64,000 nucleotides of DNA from Lachnospiraceae bacterium C6A11. Lineage in GTDB: Bacteria > Bacillota > Clostridia > Lachnospirales > Lachnospiraceae. The translations under genes were made by a program, and so were the position numbers. The stretch covers positions 147,775 to 211,774 of the forward strand of contig JNKY01000017.1 in the NCBI GenBank assembly GCA_000702245.1, in the 5' to 3' direction. Each line of letters opens with the position of its first letter. The first letter of the stretch is position 1. The notes beneath the pieces are model-generated. The model saw only the letters and a program-made list of their open reading frames with translations. It was not told the DNA's origin and did not search any database. Shown piece after piece: positions 8,980 through 20,000 of the stretch.

Positions 8980-10857
8980 TTAGTTACCAAAGCATACACC
9001 GCTTCCAAATGCTGCACCGCCGCAGCCCTGACACTTATCGCGGCAGTTAAGTGTAACCTTGCCTTCCTTGGCCGTCAGCCATTCCTTCTTCAGGAAAGCC
9101 TTGGTGACTCCGGCATCGATATGATCCCATGGGAAAACCTCGTCAATATCCCTCTCTCTTTCGGTGTAAAATTTTATATCAACATTATTTTCTTCAAATA
9201 CTTTATGATACCTTTCCATGGAGAAGAATTCTGTCCATGCATCGAAGATCGCACCTGCCTTATAGGCGTCATATATAACCTTCGAAAGCCTTCTGTCGCC
9301 TCTGGCAAATACAGCCTCGAGCACAGAAATATCCTCATCATGATAAGTAAACTTCAATCTCTTCTTATTAAGCTGCTGATTAAAGGTATCCTTTACGTGT
9401 CTTGCTCTTCTGATGTATTCATCTCTAGGAAGCATAGGTGCCCACTGGAAAGGAGTGAAAGGCTTCGGCACAAAATACGAAGCCGATGCTGTAATCTGAA
9501 GAGAACCAACTCGCTCTTCCTTCGGAACAGTTTCGAAATATTCCTCTGAAATTCTTTCTGAAAGAAGCGCTATTCCTTCAGCATCTTCGTCAGTCTCTGT
9601 AGGAAGTCCAAGCATGAAATAAAGTTTAACCTTATTCCAGCCGCCTTTAAAAGCATCCTTCGAGCCATTAATAATATTATCCTCGGTAATACCTTTATTT
9701 ATAACATCTCTAAGTCTCTGAGTACCGGCTTCAGGTGCAAAGGTAAGCGAAACCTTCTTGATATCCTGAACCTTCTTCATAACATCCAGCGAAAAAGCGT
9801 CAATTCTAAGAGAAGGAAGCGAAACATTGATATGCTTCTTATCCATTTCGTCCATCAGATAGTCAAGAAGCTCCTTGAGTGACAGATAATCACTGGTTGA
9901 AAGCGAGGCAAGCGAAACCTCTTCATATCCGGTATTGCTGAGCATTGTGTCAGCATATTTCTTAAGGAGTTCAACGCTCTTCTGTCTGGTCGGACGATAT
10001 ATCATACCGGCCTGGCAGAATCTGCAGCCTCTGATACAGCCTCTCATAACCTCGAGAACAACTCTGTCCTGAGTCGCTCTGAGGTAAGGAATAACAGGCT
10101 TCATAGGATAAGGCGCCTCATTGAAGTCTGTCACGACCACCTTTTTAACACTATTTGGAACGTCATCGTATTTTGGCATAACAGCCTTAACTGTACCGTC
10201 ATCATTGTAGCTTGCTTCATACATTGAAGGAACATAGATCCCCTTGATCTTTGAAGCCTCGTGCAGAAACTCTTCTCTGGTCATTGGGCTATGCTTATAT
10301 TCTTTATAAAGCTTAAACAGCTCGTCGTAGCTGACCTCGCCCTCACCGATATAGAATATGTCGAAGAAATCCGCAACCGGTTCAGGGTTAAATACGCATG
10401 GCCCGCCTCCGATAACTATCGGATCCCCCTTCTGCCTTTCTGATGCATAGATCGGAAAGCCTGAAAGGTCAATGACCTGCAGTATATTTGTATAGCACAT
10501 CTCATATTGAAGAGTTATGCCAAGAAAATCAAAATCCTTTACAGGACTTTGTGTTTCAAGTGTAAAGAGAGGGATATTTTTCTCTCTCATTATCTTATCA
10601 AGATCAGGCCACGGACTGTAAACCCTCTCGCAATAAGTATCATCACGACGGTTGAACATATCATAAAGTATCTGAATTCCAAGATAAGACATACCTATCT
10701 CATAAACATCAGGAAAACACATGGCAAAACGGATATCGACAGAATCGACATCCTTCTCTACCATGTTTACTTCATGACCTATATAACGTGACGGCTTCTC
10801 CACCGCCATCAAAATTTCATCCGAAAGCGCAAGCTTATAATTCATGTGACTGTTCAA
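8980..10857 (-). CDS. TIGR03960-family B12-binding-domain radical SAM protein
   Basis: A 625-residue radical SAM enzyme. An N-terminal cobalamin-binding-like region occupies about residues 1-200, including GITLQYEMCYTNIL. The 4Fe-4S/SAM motif CIRGCRFC is near residue 270. A C-terminal cysteine cluster, CRDKCQGCGG, is near the end. The reaction is not established for this family. It is next to the TIGR03936 gene, its usual partner. The start gives MNSHMNYKLALSDEILM; the ATG at 10845 (MNYKLALS) is an alternative. Confidence 0.88.
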   Translation of the reverse strand: MNSHMNYKLALSDEILMAVEKPSRYIGHEVNMVEKDVDSVDIRFAMCFPDVYEIGMSYLGIQILYDMFNRRDDTYCERVYSPWPDLDKIMREKNIPLFTLETQSPVKDFDFLGITLQYEMCYTNILQVIDLSGFPIYASERQKGDPIVIGGGPCVFNPEPVADFFDIFYIGEGEVSYDELFKLYKEYKHSPMTREEFLHEASKIKGIYVPSMYEASYNDDGTVKAVMPKYDDVPNSVKKVVVTDFNEAPYPMKPVIPYLRATQDRVVLEVMRGCIRGCRFCQAGMIYRPTRQKSVELLKKYADTMLSNTGYEEVSLASLSTSDYLSLKELLDYLMDEMDKKHINVSLPSLRIDAFSLDVMKKVQDIKKVSLTFAPEAGTQRLRDVINKGITEDNIINGSKDAFKGGWNKVKLYFMLGLPTETDEDAEGIALLSERISEEYFETVPKEERVGSLQITASASYFVPKPFTPFQWAPMLPRDEYIRRARHVKDTFNQQLNKKRLKFTYHDEDISVLEAVFARGDRRLSKVIYDAYKAGAIFDAWTEFFSMERYHKVFEENNVDIKFYTERERDIDEVFPWDHIDAGVTKAFLKKEWLTAKEGKVTLNCRDKCQGCGGAAFGSGVCFGN

Positions 10858-10878
10858 CCTTATTTTAGTGATTATAGA

Positions 10879-10944
10879 GCGATGTTTGCGTATGTCTGCG
10901 AAGGCGTATTTTATTTACAACTGAGCGGACATATGCAAACTCGC
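10879..10944 (+). repeat. Intergenic hairpin repeat, copy B (inverted orientation)
   Basis: Arms GTTTGCGTATGTCTGC (10884-10899) and GCGGACATATGCAAAC (10925-10940) pair at 14 of 16 positions; the other two are G-U wobbles. The flanking GCGA / TCGC extends the stem. The 25-nt loop reads GAAGGCGTATTTT...ACAACTGA on the plus strand, opposite to copies A, C, D and E. It lies 22 nt upstream of the radical SAM start. Confidence 0.8.
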
Positions 10945-10948
10945 GGTG

Positions 10949-12313
10949 TTAATTTTTAAAGCTGTGAACAGGCGCAGGAATACGTCCTGTTCTGTTTACG
11001 AAGTCAGCACAATCAAAATTATTTACCTTCATGATCGGTGCATAACCAAGAAGTCCGCCGAACTCAACAGACTCGCCTTCCTTCTTGCCGATTACAGGGA
11101 TAATTCTGACAGCAGTTGTCTTCTGATTTATCATACCGATAGCCATCTCATCAGCGATGATACCGGAAATAGTTGTTGCTTTGGTTTCGCCAGGTATAGC
11201 GATCATATCAAGACCTACAGAGCATACGCAGGTCATAGCCTCAAGCTTCTCTATTGTGAGGCAGCCCTTCTCTGCAGCATTGATCATTCCCTGATCCTCA
11301 CTTACAGGAATAAATGCACCTGAAAGTCCGCCAACGTAAGAAGAAGCCATGATACCACCTTTCTTAACCTGGTCATTAAGAAGTGCAAGTGCAGCCGTTG
11401 TTCCCGGAGCACCGGCGTATTCTACACCGATCTCATGAAGGATATCTGCAACCGAATCACCTATAGCCGGTGTCGGAGCAAGTGAAAGATCTACGATTCC
11501 AAAAGGAACTCCAAGTCTCTTTGAAGCCTCCTTAGCAACAAGCTGACCAACTCTTGTAATCTTAAATGCAGTCTTCTTGATAGTCTCGCAGAGTACCTCA
11601 AAGCTCTCTCCTCTAACCTCTTCAAGCGCCTGTTTAACAACTCCCGGTCCTGAAACGCCGACATTTATGATCCTGTCAGCCTCAGTTACACCGTGGAAAG
11701 CACCTGCCATGAACGGATTATCATCAGGAGCATTGCAGAATACAACGAACTTAGCGCAGGCAATAGAACCCTGATCTTTGGTCATTTCAGCAGCTTCCTT
11801 GATCTTCTCGCCGATAAGTCTGACCGCATCCATATTTATACCGGTCTTTGTAGAACCGCAGTTAACCGAACTGCAGACCACATTTGTCTCTGAAAGAGCC
11901 TGTGGGATGGACTCGATAAGAAGCTTGTCAGCAGGTGTCATTCCCTTACTTACAAGTGCTGAATAACCGCCGATGAAGTTAACGCCAACTTCAGCAGCCG
12001 CCTTATCAAGAGTCTTAGCGATCATAACGAAATCATCTGTAGTCTTGCATACAGAACCACCCACAAGCGCGATCGGAGTTACAGAAATTCTCTTATGAAT
12101 GATTGGAATACCGTAAAGCTTTGTGATCTCCTGACCTGTTTTTACGAGATCCTTTGCACTTTCGGTAATCTTCTTGTAAATATTATCGCAGGTTTCCTGA
12201 ACATCCTTACCTACACAGTCCAGTAAACTTATTCCCATGGTGATAGTCCTTACATCAAGGTTCATCTTGCTGACCATGGTATTTGTTTCCATTACTTCAT
12301 TTAAAGTGATCAT
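10949..12313 (-). CDS. UPF0210 (PFL/DUF711) family protein
   Basis: A 454-residue member of UPF0210, a family distantly related to pyruvate formate-lyase-like barrels but with no established activity. Typical stretches are [13 protein letters not shown] near residue 25, [15 protein letters not shown] near residue 140, and [20 protein letters not shown] near residue 320. The length is normal. The small ACT-domain gene immediately upstream is its usual partner in Firmicutes and Archaea, so the two probably act together, perhaps with the ACT protein as a ligand sensor. Confidence 0.9.
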   Translation of the reverse strand: MITLNEVMETNTMVSKMNLDVRTITMGISLLDCVGKDVQETCDNIYKKITESAKDLVKTGQEITKLYGIPIIHKRISVTPIALVGGSVCKTTDDFVMIAKTLDKAAAEVGVNFIGGYSALVSKGMTPADKLLIESIPQALSETNVVCSSVNCGSTKTGINMDAVRLIGEKIKEAAEMTKDQGSIACAKFVVFCNAPDDNPFMAGAFHGVTEADRIINVGVSGPGVVKQALEEVRGESFEVLCETIKKTAFKITRVGQLVAKEASKRLGVPFGIVDLSLAPTPAIGDSVADILHEIGVEYAGAPGTTAALALLNDQVKKGGIMASSYVGGLSGAFIPVSEDQGMINAAEKGCLTIEKLEAMTCVCSVGLDMIAIPGETKATTISGIIADEMAIGMINQKTTAVRIIPVIGKKEGESVEFGGLLGYAPIMKVNNFDCADFVNRTGRIPAPVHSFKN

Positions 12314-12340
12314 ATTTTCATTCCTCTTATACTTTAATAT

Positions 12341-12407
12341 AGATCAACACATATATATCCGTTCAGTGTAGCAAAATACGCCCTCACGGGCATATATGCG
12401 TTGATCT
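12341..12407 (-). repeat. Intergenic hairpin repeat, copy C
   Basis: 22-nt arms (12341-12362 and 12386-12407) match at 19 positions. The 23-nt loop reads GAGGGCGTATTTTG...ACACTGA on the minus strand. It lies 28 nt upstream of the UPF0210 start codon, between it and the ACT gene, with no U-tract. Confidence 0.8.
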
Positions 12408-12420
12408 GATTATATAAATA

Positions 12421-12693
12421 CTAGATGCGGTGCATCATATCAAATATTTCTTCCTTCTGAGCCTTGATCTCAACGCCGATCTCATGACCTACTGAAGCAA
12501 GCTCTGATGCAAGCTCGTCATGTGACTTAATAGAACCTGATGCATCAACAAGCATCATCATATTGAAATACCCCTGCATGGTGGTCTGTGTAATATCGAG
12601 TATATTTATATTGTTATTTGCAAGATAGGTGCAAACCTTTGCAATGATACCGACAGTATCCTTTCCTATAACTGTAATGATCGTTCTGTTCAT
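12421..12693 (-). CDS. ACT-domain protein (UPF0237 family)
   Basis: A 90-residue stand-alone ACT domain beginning MNRTIITVIGKDTVGIIAKV, as in UPF0237 proteins and GcvR-like regulators. It should form a small-molecule-binding dimer. The ligand is unknown. GGAGG precedes the ATG. It is paired with the downstream UPF0210 gene. Confidence 0.9.
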   Translation of the reverse strand: MNRTIITVIGKDTVGIIAKVCTYLANNNINILDITQTTMQGYFNMMMLVDASGSIKSHDELASELASVGHEIGVEIKAQKEEIFDMMHRI

Positions 12694-12757
12694 GGTAAAA
12701 CCTCCATTGTGTAAATATTTAATACGAAATACAGTATAACTGTTATCTCGCTTTGAA

Positions 12758-13555
12758 TCAAGTCTCGTATAACCTGTCCGGCATATCCCTCATGGCTGTG
12801 TGAAGATTAAAATCTTCTATATTATCTGTGAAGCCATTGTCCTTAAGCTCGAGTTTTACGGCTTCGTAGGCAAGCTCCGGGATATTATTATCCTTACTGA
12901 GATGACCAAGGATGATCGTTTTTATATGGTCATTCAGGAGTTTCCTTATAAAACGTCCTGAGGCTTCGTTTGAAAGATGCCCCTTCTGCCCGAGGATACG
13001 TCTCTTCAGATCGTAAGGATATGGCCCTGCTTCCAGCATTCTTATATCATGATTCGCCTCTATCAGGAGCATATCACTGTCTGATAAGCATTTGACCAGA
13101 TAATCGTTGAAGTCGCCAAGATCCGTTGCAATAGATGCCTTACTCTTGCCGTCGGTTATCGAATAACAAACCGGTTCGTAGGCATCATGCCATATAGAAT
13201 GCGGCTCGATAGTCAGGTCTCCTACCTGAAAGGAAATATCCGTGCTTATAACATTATACAGTTCATTATCAATCCTGCCAACTGAAGTATTTTCACCGAT
13301 GCCTTTTATGGTTCCCTGGGTGGCGTAGATCGGGATGCAGTATTTCCTCGAAAGAACGCCAAGTCCCTTGATGTGGTCGCTATGCTCGTGGGTGATCATT
13401 ATCGCATCAAGGTCGCGGGCGCTCATTCCGATACTGTTCATTCCCTCTTCAATCTTCTTCATGCTTATTCCGGCATCAATCAGAACGGAAGTGTTTTCAG
13501 TACCGACAAAAGTGACATTACCACTGCTTCCGCTGGCAATATTCATTAGTTTCAT
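12758..13555 (-). CDS. WalJ/YycJ-like metallo-beta-lactamase-fold hydrolase
   Basis: A 265-residue MBL-fold protein. The metal-binding motif THEHSDHIKG is near residue 54. Further ligands are probably in IEANHD near residue 160 and in the ILGHLSKDNN segment near residue 218. It most resembles the YycJ/WalJ and Vicx-type hydrolases, cytoplasmic proteins linked to the WalKR system or DNA processing; no walKR genes are nearby. It follows the ASKHA gene by 15 nt and probably belongs to the ilvA transcript. Confidence 0.85.
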   Translation of the reverse strand: MKLMNIASGSSGNVTFVGTENTSVLIDAGISMKKIEEGMNSIGMSARDLDAIMITHEHSDHIKGLGVLSRKYCIPIYATQGTIKGIGENTSVGRIDNELYNVISTDISFQVGDLTIEPHSIWHDAYEPVCYSITDGKSKASIATDLGDFNDYLVKCLSDSDMLLIEANHDIRMLEAGPYPYDLKRRILGQKGHLSNEASGRFIRKLLNDHIKTIILGHLSKDNNIPELAYEAVKLELKDNGFTDNIEDFNLHTAMRDMPDRLYET

Positions 13556-13570
13556 TTATATATCTCTTTT

Positions 13571-14743
13571 CTATCTTCTTTCAAATACCATGCTGCCGCT
13601 GAAAAGCTCTTCATATCTGCTGTTTCCGCCCGGCTGCAGAGTGATGATGCTCTTTCTGTAGGCATCATATTCGTTTAAATTACCGCTCACTGCCATTCTT
13701 TCAGCTGCCTGAAGTGAGGTATTTCCGGCAATTACAGCTTTACCGAGAAGCTCAGCCGGAAGAAGTCCAATATTTTCTGCGTCTGCTACTGACAGGAAGA
13801 ATCCGAATCCACCCGCGATATAAAGCTTTTTTATATCCGAAAGCTTAAGTTTTGCTTCCTCAATAAGAAATACAGCCGATGAATATATCGCCGCAACCGC
13901 AAGCTGGATCTCGCGGACAATCTTAGCGGTAAGATGAAGTTTTACGCCGGAAAGAATAATATCCCGGCCGTTTTCTATAAAATCATCATCCAAGACCAGA
14001 TCACGCCTAAGCTCGCCTCTTTTAATTAGTAAAGACAACGCTCCCAGGGTGGTCTTACCATAAATTTTTGATGCTCTTGTACTATTTTCAAATGCAGGAC
14101 CGCAGGCCGCCGAAAGAGCCAGAACCTTATCTCCTGCGTTTAAGATCATCTCTCCGTTGGTTCCGAGGTCGATCAGAAGCTCACCTTTTTCGAGAGAATG
14201 TCCATAAGAATCATTATGCTCTTCAACATGATGATCCTCAACAATGCTATTCGCATTATTCACGGAGCTTTTGATTATATCATGAATACAGAATGCTCCC
14301 AGTGTTGAGTCAGCACCGATAAAGGCTGATGCTCCCGGAAGAATTGTGCATGGAATAAAGCCATTAAGAGTTATTTCCTCTGCTTTATCAAAGGGAACCG
14401 TAAATGGTGCTTTACCCAGGCTTTCTATACTCTTACCAAGGATAATTGACGCCATGGCTGTATTTGCACTGATAACAGCATTTTTAACGTCAGCAGCTTT
14501 GATACCAATACTGCTGCATCCCTTTTCAACAGACTCTTCCACAGCCTTAATTATACATTCCTGCATCTTCAGAAGGTTATCAGATCTTTCGGACAGAGTT
14601 ATCCTGGATATAACATCCGAGCCGTAACGCATCTGCGGATTCAGAAAACCATCCTTGAAAAGTATTCTGTTTTCGTCATCAATTAAGGAAACTGCCACCG
14701 TTGTAGTACCTACATCGATGGCAGCAGATATCTTATTACTCAT
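13571..14743 (-). CDS. ASKHA-domain protein related to corrinoid activation/regeneration proteins (DUF4445-like)
   Basis: A 390-residue ATPase-fold protein. Phosphate-binding motifs are AAIDVGTTTVAVSLID (about 7-22), ELLIDLGTNGEMIL (about 190-203) and a C-terminal LYIAGGFGFFLS. This resembles the C-terminal half of RamA/RACE proteins that use ATP to reactivate corrinoid proteins in the Co(II) state. Those normally carry an N-terminal 2Fe-2S ferredoxin domain with four cysteines; none is present here. It starts one nt after the ilvA stop. A role in reactivating the MetH encoded at 31.5-34 kb is possible but inferred. Confidence 0.72.
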   Translation of the reverse strand: MSNKISAAIDVGTTTVAVSLIDDENRILFKDGFLNPQMRYGSDVISRITLSERSDNLLKMQECIIKAVEESVEKGCSSIGIKAADVKNAVISANTAMASIILGKSIESLGKAPFTVPFDKAEEITLNGFIPCTILPGASAFIGADSTLGAFCIHDIIKSSVNNANSIVEDHHVEEHNDSYGHSLEKGELLIDLGTNGEMILNAGDKVLALSAACGPAFENSTRASKIYGKTTLGALSLLIKRGELRRDLVLDDDFIENGRDIILSGVKLHLTAKIVREIQLAVAAIYSSAVFLIEEAKLKLSDIKKLYIAGGFGFFLSVADAENIGLLPAELLGKAVIAGNTSLQAAERMAVSGNLNEYDAYRKSIITLQPGGNSRYEELFSGSMVFERR

Positions 14744-15970
14744 TTAAAATATTGCCTTTGGTGTTTTCTCAAGCGGTCTGTAGCCTAAAGCCTCCAGCCT
14801 CTTCATGATCTTTTCCTTATGCTCAGGTCCAAATGCTTCCATAGTGATAACAAGCTCAACAGCTGAATTTCTGTTAAGTGAGATAAACTGGTTATGATCG
14901 AGCTTGATGATATTTCCCTGCTCCTCAGCGATGATGCTTGAAACCTTCACAAGCTCACCCGGCTTATCTGGAAGAAGAACAGAAACCGTAAATATTCTGC
15001 TTCTTGCGAAGAGTCCGTGCTGAACAACTGATGAAAGTGTGATGACATCCATATTTCCACCGGAAAGGATGCTGACGATCTTCTTATCCTCTGCAGGAAG
15101 ATGCTTAAGAGCAGCAACCGTAAGAAGTCCGCTGTTCTCTACTATCATCTTGTGATTTTCGATCATATCAAGGAAGGCAACGATTAGCTCGCTGTCAGGA
15201 ACAGTGATGATCTCATCGATATTTTCCTGGATGTATGGGAAGATCACGCTTCCCGGTGTCTTAACGGCTGTACCGTCTGCAATTGTATTTACAACAGGGA
15301 GGGTTGTAACCTCGCCCTTCTCGAGTGAAGCCTTCATGCAGCTTGCGCCTGCCGGCTCAACACCGATGACCTTGATGTTAGGATTCAGCATCTTGGCAAG
15401 AGTAGAAACTCCGGTTGCAAGTCCGCCGCCTCCGATCGGAACAAGGATGATGTCTACAAACGGAAGGTCTTTAAGGATTTCCATTCCAACTGTACTCTGG
15501 CCGGTAGCCACCTCAAGATCATCGAAAGGATGAACGAAGGTGTAGCCCTCTTCTTTGGCGAGAGTAAGTGCATATTCGCAGGACTCGTCGTAGACGTCGC
15601 CCTTAAGTATAACCTCTGCACCCAGAGATTTTGTTCTGTTAACCTTGATAAGAGGTGTAGATGTAGGCATTACGATAACCGCCTTACAACCGTAAGCTCT
15701 TGCTGCATAAGCAACGCCCTGCGCATGATTGCCGGCTGATGCAGTGATAAGACCTCTGCTTCTCTCAGTATCGGTAAGCTGGCTGGTCTTGTAATATGCG
15801 CCTCTTATCTTGTATGCGCCCGTAAGCTGCATATTTTCCGGTTTAAGAAATACTTTGTTGCCGGTCATTTTGCTGAAATACTCGCTTTCGATCAGACCGG
15901 TATTTCGCGCAACCTTTGAAACTATGTTATACGCCTCTTCACACTTCTCGAGTGTTATTTTATCCATCAT
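14744..15970 (-). CDS. ilvA: Threonine ammonia-lyase with C-terminal ACT domain
   Basis: A 408-residue PLP enzyme converting threonine to 2-oxobutyrate, the first step towards isoleucine. The PLP lysine is in GAYKIRGA near residue 55 and the phosphate-binding loop is GGGGLATG near residue 187. One ACT domain covers about residues 325-405 (VLLPDKPGELVKVSSIIAEE). The single-ACT architecture matches the short (about 400-residue) form rather than the E. coli biosynthetic form with two. Hairpin repeat D lies 27 nt upstream of the start. GGGGAG is the ribosome-binding site. Confidence 0.93.
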   Translation of the reverse strand: MMDKITLEKCEEAYNIVSKVARNTGLIESEYFSKMTGNKVFLKPENMQLTGAYKIRGAYYKTSQLTDTERSRGLITASAGNHAQGVAYAARAYGCKAVIVMPTSTPLIKVNRTKSLGAEVILKGDVYDESCEYALTLAKEEGYTFVHPFDDLEVATGQSTVGMEILKDLPFVDIILVPIGGGGLATGVSTLAKMLNPNIKVIGVEPAGASCMKASLEKGEVTTLPVVNTIADGTAVKTPGSVIFPYIQENIDEIITVPDSELIVAFLDMIENHKMIVENSGLLTVAALKHLPAEDKKIVSILSGGNMDVITLSSVVQHGLFARSRIFTVSVLLPDKPGELVKVSSIIAEEQGNIIKLDHNQFISLNRNSAVELVITMEAFGPEHKEKIMKRLEALGYRPLEKTPKAIF

Positions 15971-15996
15971 AATATGACTCCCCTAATGCTATATCC

Positions 15997-16058
15997 ATCA
16001 CATAGGTATACCCACTCAGTTGTAACAAAATACGCCTTCGTGGGCATACCTATGTGAT
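15997..16058 (-). repeat. Intergenic hairpin repeat, copy D
   Basis: 19-nt arms (15997-16015 and 16040-16058) match at 18 positions; the exception is a G-U pair in the minus-strand RNA. The 24-nt loop reads GAAGGCGTATTTTG...ACAACTGA on the minus strand. It lies between ftsY and ilvA, 27 nt upstream of the ilvA start. No U-tract. Confidence 0.85.
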
Positions 16059-16071
16059 TCACTTCATTTAT

Positions 16072-17070
16072 TCAATTAATATCGAATAGATCGTCATCCC
16101 TTGTGAGGCCTTCGTCGGCTTCAACAAGACGCTCAACGTCTGACATCTCTGTTTCAACAGAAAAGTCAGCAAAAAGAGCTGTGATGAACTGACTTGGATC
16201 GAACTTCTGAAGATCGTCGATCTTCTCGCCGATTCCGATGTATTTTACAGGAACTGAAAGCTCTGACTGAATTGCGATCGCAATACCGCCCTTAGCTGTT
16301 CCGTCAAGCTTTGTGATGATGATACCGTCAATCTCAGATACGGTTGAGAACTGTCTGGCCTGCTCGAGAGCATTCTGACCTGTTGTACCGTCGAGAACGA
16401 TAAGTGTCTCAACAACAGCTTCTGGATATTCCTTACCGATGATCCTGCGCATCTTGGCAAGCTCATCCATAAGACCCTTCTTGTTGTGAAGACGTCCTGC
16501 GGTATCTACGAGAAGGATATCTGTATTTCTTGCCTTTGCGGCTGAAACTGCGTCATAAACAACAGCTGAAGGATCTGATCCTTCGCTCTGCGCGATAATA
16601 TCAACCTCTGCGCGGTCAGCCCAGGTCTTAAGCTGGTCGATGGCTGCTGCCCTGAAGGTATCAGCTGCAGCGATGAGAACCTTCTTGCCCCTCTTATGAT
16701 ACTGTGCTGCAAGCTTTCCGATAGAGGTTGTTTTACCAACACCGTTTACGCCGATAACAAATATGACCGACTTCTTCTCCTCGAAATCATATTCGCTTTC
16801 TTCAACATTCATCTGGTCGCGGAGACTGTTGATGATGAGCTCCTTACACTGAGCAGCATCCTTGATCTTAAGCTCCTTAACCTTAGCTTTTACGTCATCT
16901 ATAACCTTTTCTGATGTTTCATAGCCCATATCGGCCATAACAAGTGTCTCTTCAAGCTGATCATAGAAGTCGTCATCAATCTCATTTGCCTTGAAAAGAT
17001 TGCTGAAGCTCTTAGATATGCTGTTTCTTGTTTTTGAAAGGCCTTCCTTCAGTTTTTGAAAAAATCCCAT
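16072..17070 (-). CDS. ftsY: Signal recognition particle receptor FtsY
   Basis: A 332-residue SRP GTPase. Motifs in order: [13 protein letters not shown] (G1, about 108), DTFRAAA (about 140), [12 protein letters not shown] (G3, about 190), and [10 protein letters not shown] (G4, about 253). The acidic A domain is very short, as in most Gram-positives. It sits 15 nt downstream of smc in the usual rnc-smc-ftsY cluster. GGAGG precedes the start. Confidence 0.97.
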   Translation of the reverse strand: MGFFQKLKEGLSKTRNSISKSFSNLFKANEIDDDFYDQLEETLVMADMGYETSEKVIDDVKAKVKELKIKDAAQCKELIINSLRDQMNVEESEYDFEEKKSVIFVIGVNGVGKTTSIGKLAAQYHKRGKKVLIAAADTFRAAAIDQLKTWADRAEVDIIAQSEGSDPSAVVYDAVSAAKARNTDILLVDTAGRLHNKKGLMDELAKMRRIIGKEYPEAVVETLIVLDGTTGQNALEQARQFSTVSEIDGIIITKLDGTAKGGIAIAIQSELSVPVKYIGIGEKIDDLQKFDPSQFITALFADFSVETEMSDVERLVEADEGLTRDDDLFDIN

Positions 17071-17085
17071 ATATTAATCCTCCGA

Positions 17086-20000
17086 TCAGTTATCAAGCTT
17101 ATCTTCTATGAGGTTTACGGATACGAGGGTTGAAACACCCTTTTCCTGCATTGTGATACCGTAAAGTATGTCAGCGGACTCCATAGTACCTCTTCTATGA
17201 GTGATTACGATGAACTGTGTATCCTTTGAAAGTCTGTCGAGATATTTTGCAAATCTCTTAACATTTGAATCATCAAGCGCAGCCTCGATCTCGTCAAGGA
17301 GACAGAATGGCGACGGCTTAAGACTCTGAATAGCGAAAAGAAGCGCGATAGCTGTAAGACTCTTCTCACCACCGGAAAGCTGCATCATATTCTGGAGCTT
17401 CTTTCCGGGCGGCTGTGCGTTGATGATGATACCTGACTCAAGTATGTCGTCCTCATCAACCAGTGAAAGTGTTGCCTTTCCACCTCCGAAAAGCTCTCTG
17501 AATACCTTGTTAAACATCTCCATGATGTCCTTAAACTTCTCGGTGAAGGTCTCCTTCATAGCTTTTTCAAGCTCTGCGATAATATTTCTGAGGTTCTCCT
17601 CAGCCTTAACGATATCATCTCTCTGGGCTGTAAGGAATTCATACCTTTCGGCTACCTCTTTATATTCTTCGATAGCATTTACGTTTACATCACCCAGACT
17701 TCTGATCTCAGTCTTGATTGCCGAGATGTCTTTCTTAAGCTGGGTTCTGCTTCTCTCTTCACTGCTCTTTGGAAGCGCCTGTGCAGACTGATATGTGAGC
17801 TCGTATTCCTCCCACATATAGTTGATCTGGGCATCCTTCTTCTCGGTGATCTTCTCGATAGTTCCGCTAAGGGTAAATATAGCTTTGTCCAGTCGGTTGA
17901 TCTCCTGAGAAAGCTCTTCACGTCTGTTTAGGAATTCCTTATGCTTCTTGTTGATGTCGTCCTTTTCCTCAAGAAGCTTCTGGAGCTCTACATTCTTCTT
18001 AACGATAAGTTTTTCGTTGTTTTTCTTTGTATCGGTAAGTTCTTTGATACGCTTTGTGAAGTTTTCAGCATTTGAGCCGGCCTCTTCGAGACGTCTTCTG
18101 TAAGACTCAGCCTCTTCGGTAGCCCTCTCAATATCAGCTCCAACACGCTCCATATTCTGATCGATGAAGCTGTACTGCTGTCTGATGCTTCCTGCCTTGA
18201 GAGTAAGTGATGCATATTCCTCATCACGGAGCTTCTTCTCATTCTTGATCTCTTCAAGCTCCTTCTCAAAGCCGGAAATACTGCTCTTTCTATTCTCGAT
18301 TGCACTTTCCTTCTGCTTACCTTCGTCGAAAAGTTCATCCTTATTCTTATTAATATCCTTGATCTGTTCATCAAGTTCAAGGTTTTCCTTCTTAACTGCT
18401 TCGAAAAGCCGGAGGGTTTCGTCCAGGCTTCTTGTTGCATTTTCGAGACTGATACGAAGTGTATTTTCCTCGATACCCTGTCTCTGGATAACCTGATTGA
18501 GTCTGTCTCTCTCTTCCTTAAGAGATTCTCTCTTCATAAGGAGCTCAGTTTCCTTCTGCTTTGCTTTCTGAAGCGAGGTGCTTGCCTTCTTGATATCTAC
18601 GATGAGCTGGTCAAGCTCTCTCTTACGTCCGAGAAGGTTGCTCTGGTTCTTGAAGGTACCACCGGTCATTGATCCACCCGGATTGATGAGTTCCCCTTCA
18701 AGAGTTACAAGTCTGAGAGACTGCTTATATTTTGAAGCGAGCCTTGTTGCGTTGTCGATATTATCAACAACGATGCTTCTTCCGAGAAGGCTCTCTATGA
18801 TATTCTGGTATTTGCTATCAACCTTGACAAGCTTTGAAGCGATGCCGATAACACCTTTTTCCTTAAGAGCATCCGGATCAACGCTTCCTCTGGCAACTAT
18901 CGATGATGCAGGAAGGAAGGTAGCTCTTCCGGCTTTATTTTCCTTCAGGAAACGGATCATCTTCTTAGCTGTTTCTTCGGTATCCGTAACAATATTCTGG
19001 ATACTTCCACCGAGAGCTGTTTCGATAGCTATTTCATGCTCTGCATCAACCTTGATGATATCGGCTACAACACCGATGATTCCCGGATTTCTGTCCTTCT
19101 GCTCCATTACACGCTTGATACTGCTTCCGTAGCCCTCATATCTTTCGGTAAGGTTAAGGAGCGCATCGTGTCTTGAACGAAGGCTGATAACGAGCTGATT
19201 ATATTTCTGAATATCAGATTTAACCTTTGCGGCTTCCTCTGTATTATTTCTGATACCGTTTTCTGCCTGCTTATGCTTATCCTGATTATCTCTGAGAAGT
19301 TCGGATGCACTTGCAAGAGATGCGGTAAAGTTCTTCTTTTCCTCTGTAAATTTAGCCTCATCGCTCTTTAGAGACAAATACTTCTGCTGGAGTTCTGTCT
19401 TCCTGAGGGAGATATTTTCCAGCATGGTATCATAACGACCAACCTTTGCCTTGAGAGTACCGCCTTCATTGATGAAATCGATGATCTCACTCTTGGCGTT
19501 CTCTATATCTTCTTCCTTGGCAGTTATTTTTGCTTCGAGACTGTCGCATTCCTTCTTCTTGTCTTCAGCCTCTTTATCTGCTGCCTTAACGGTTGCATTT
19601 ATATCTTTCTTCTGATCTCTGTAACCGGCAAGCTCATTCTTAAGTCTTTCAATCTCAGCCTCGGCTTTATTTATCTCACCAAGGATAAGCTCTTTATTCT
19701 TATTTTCTGAAGAAATCTGCTCGTTGAGAACTCGTATCTCACCGTCTGATTTTTCGCTTTCCAGCTTTTTATCATTGATGAAGGATTTTATATCATCAAT
19801 TTCCTGGCTCTTTTCTTCGAGAGTCTGCTCAAGTTCGTCGTATTTTGTTCTGGTGAGTTCGAATTCATCCGACAGACGCTTTGAGTCATCAGTCATGATC
19901 TTCAGCTCTTCCTCATGCTTCTTAAGCAGTTGATTGATCTCATTTATCTCAATAAGGAATGAACTAACCTCGAGAGATTTGAGACTTTCCCTAAGAGACA

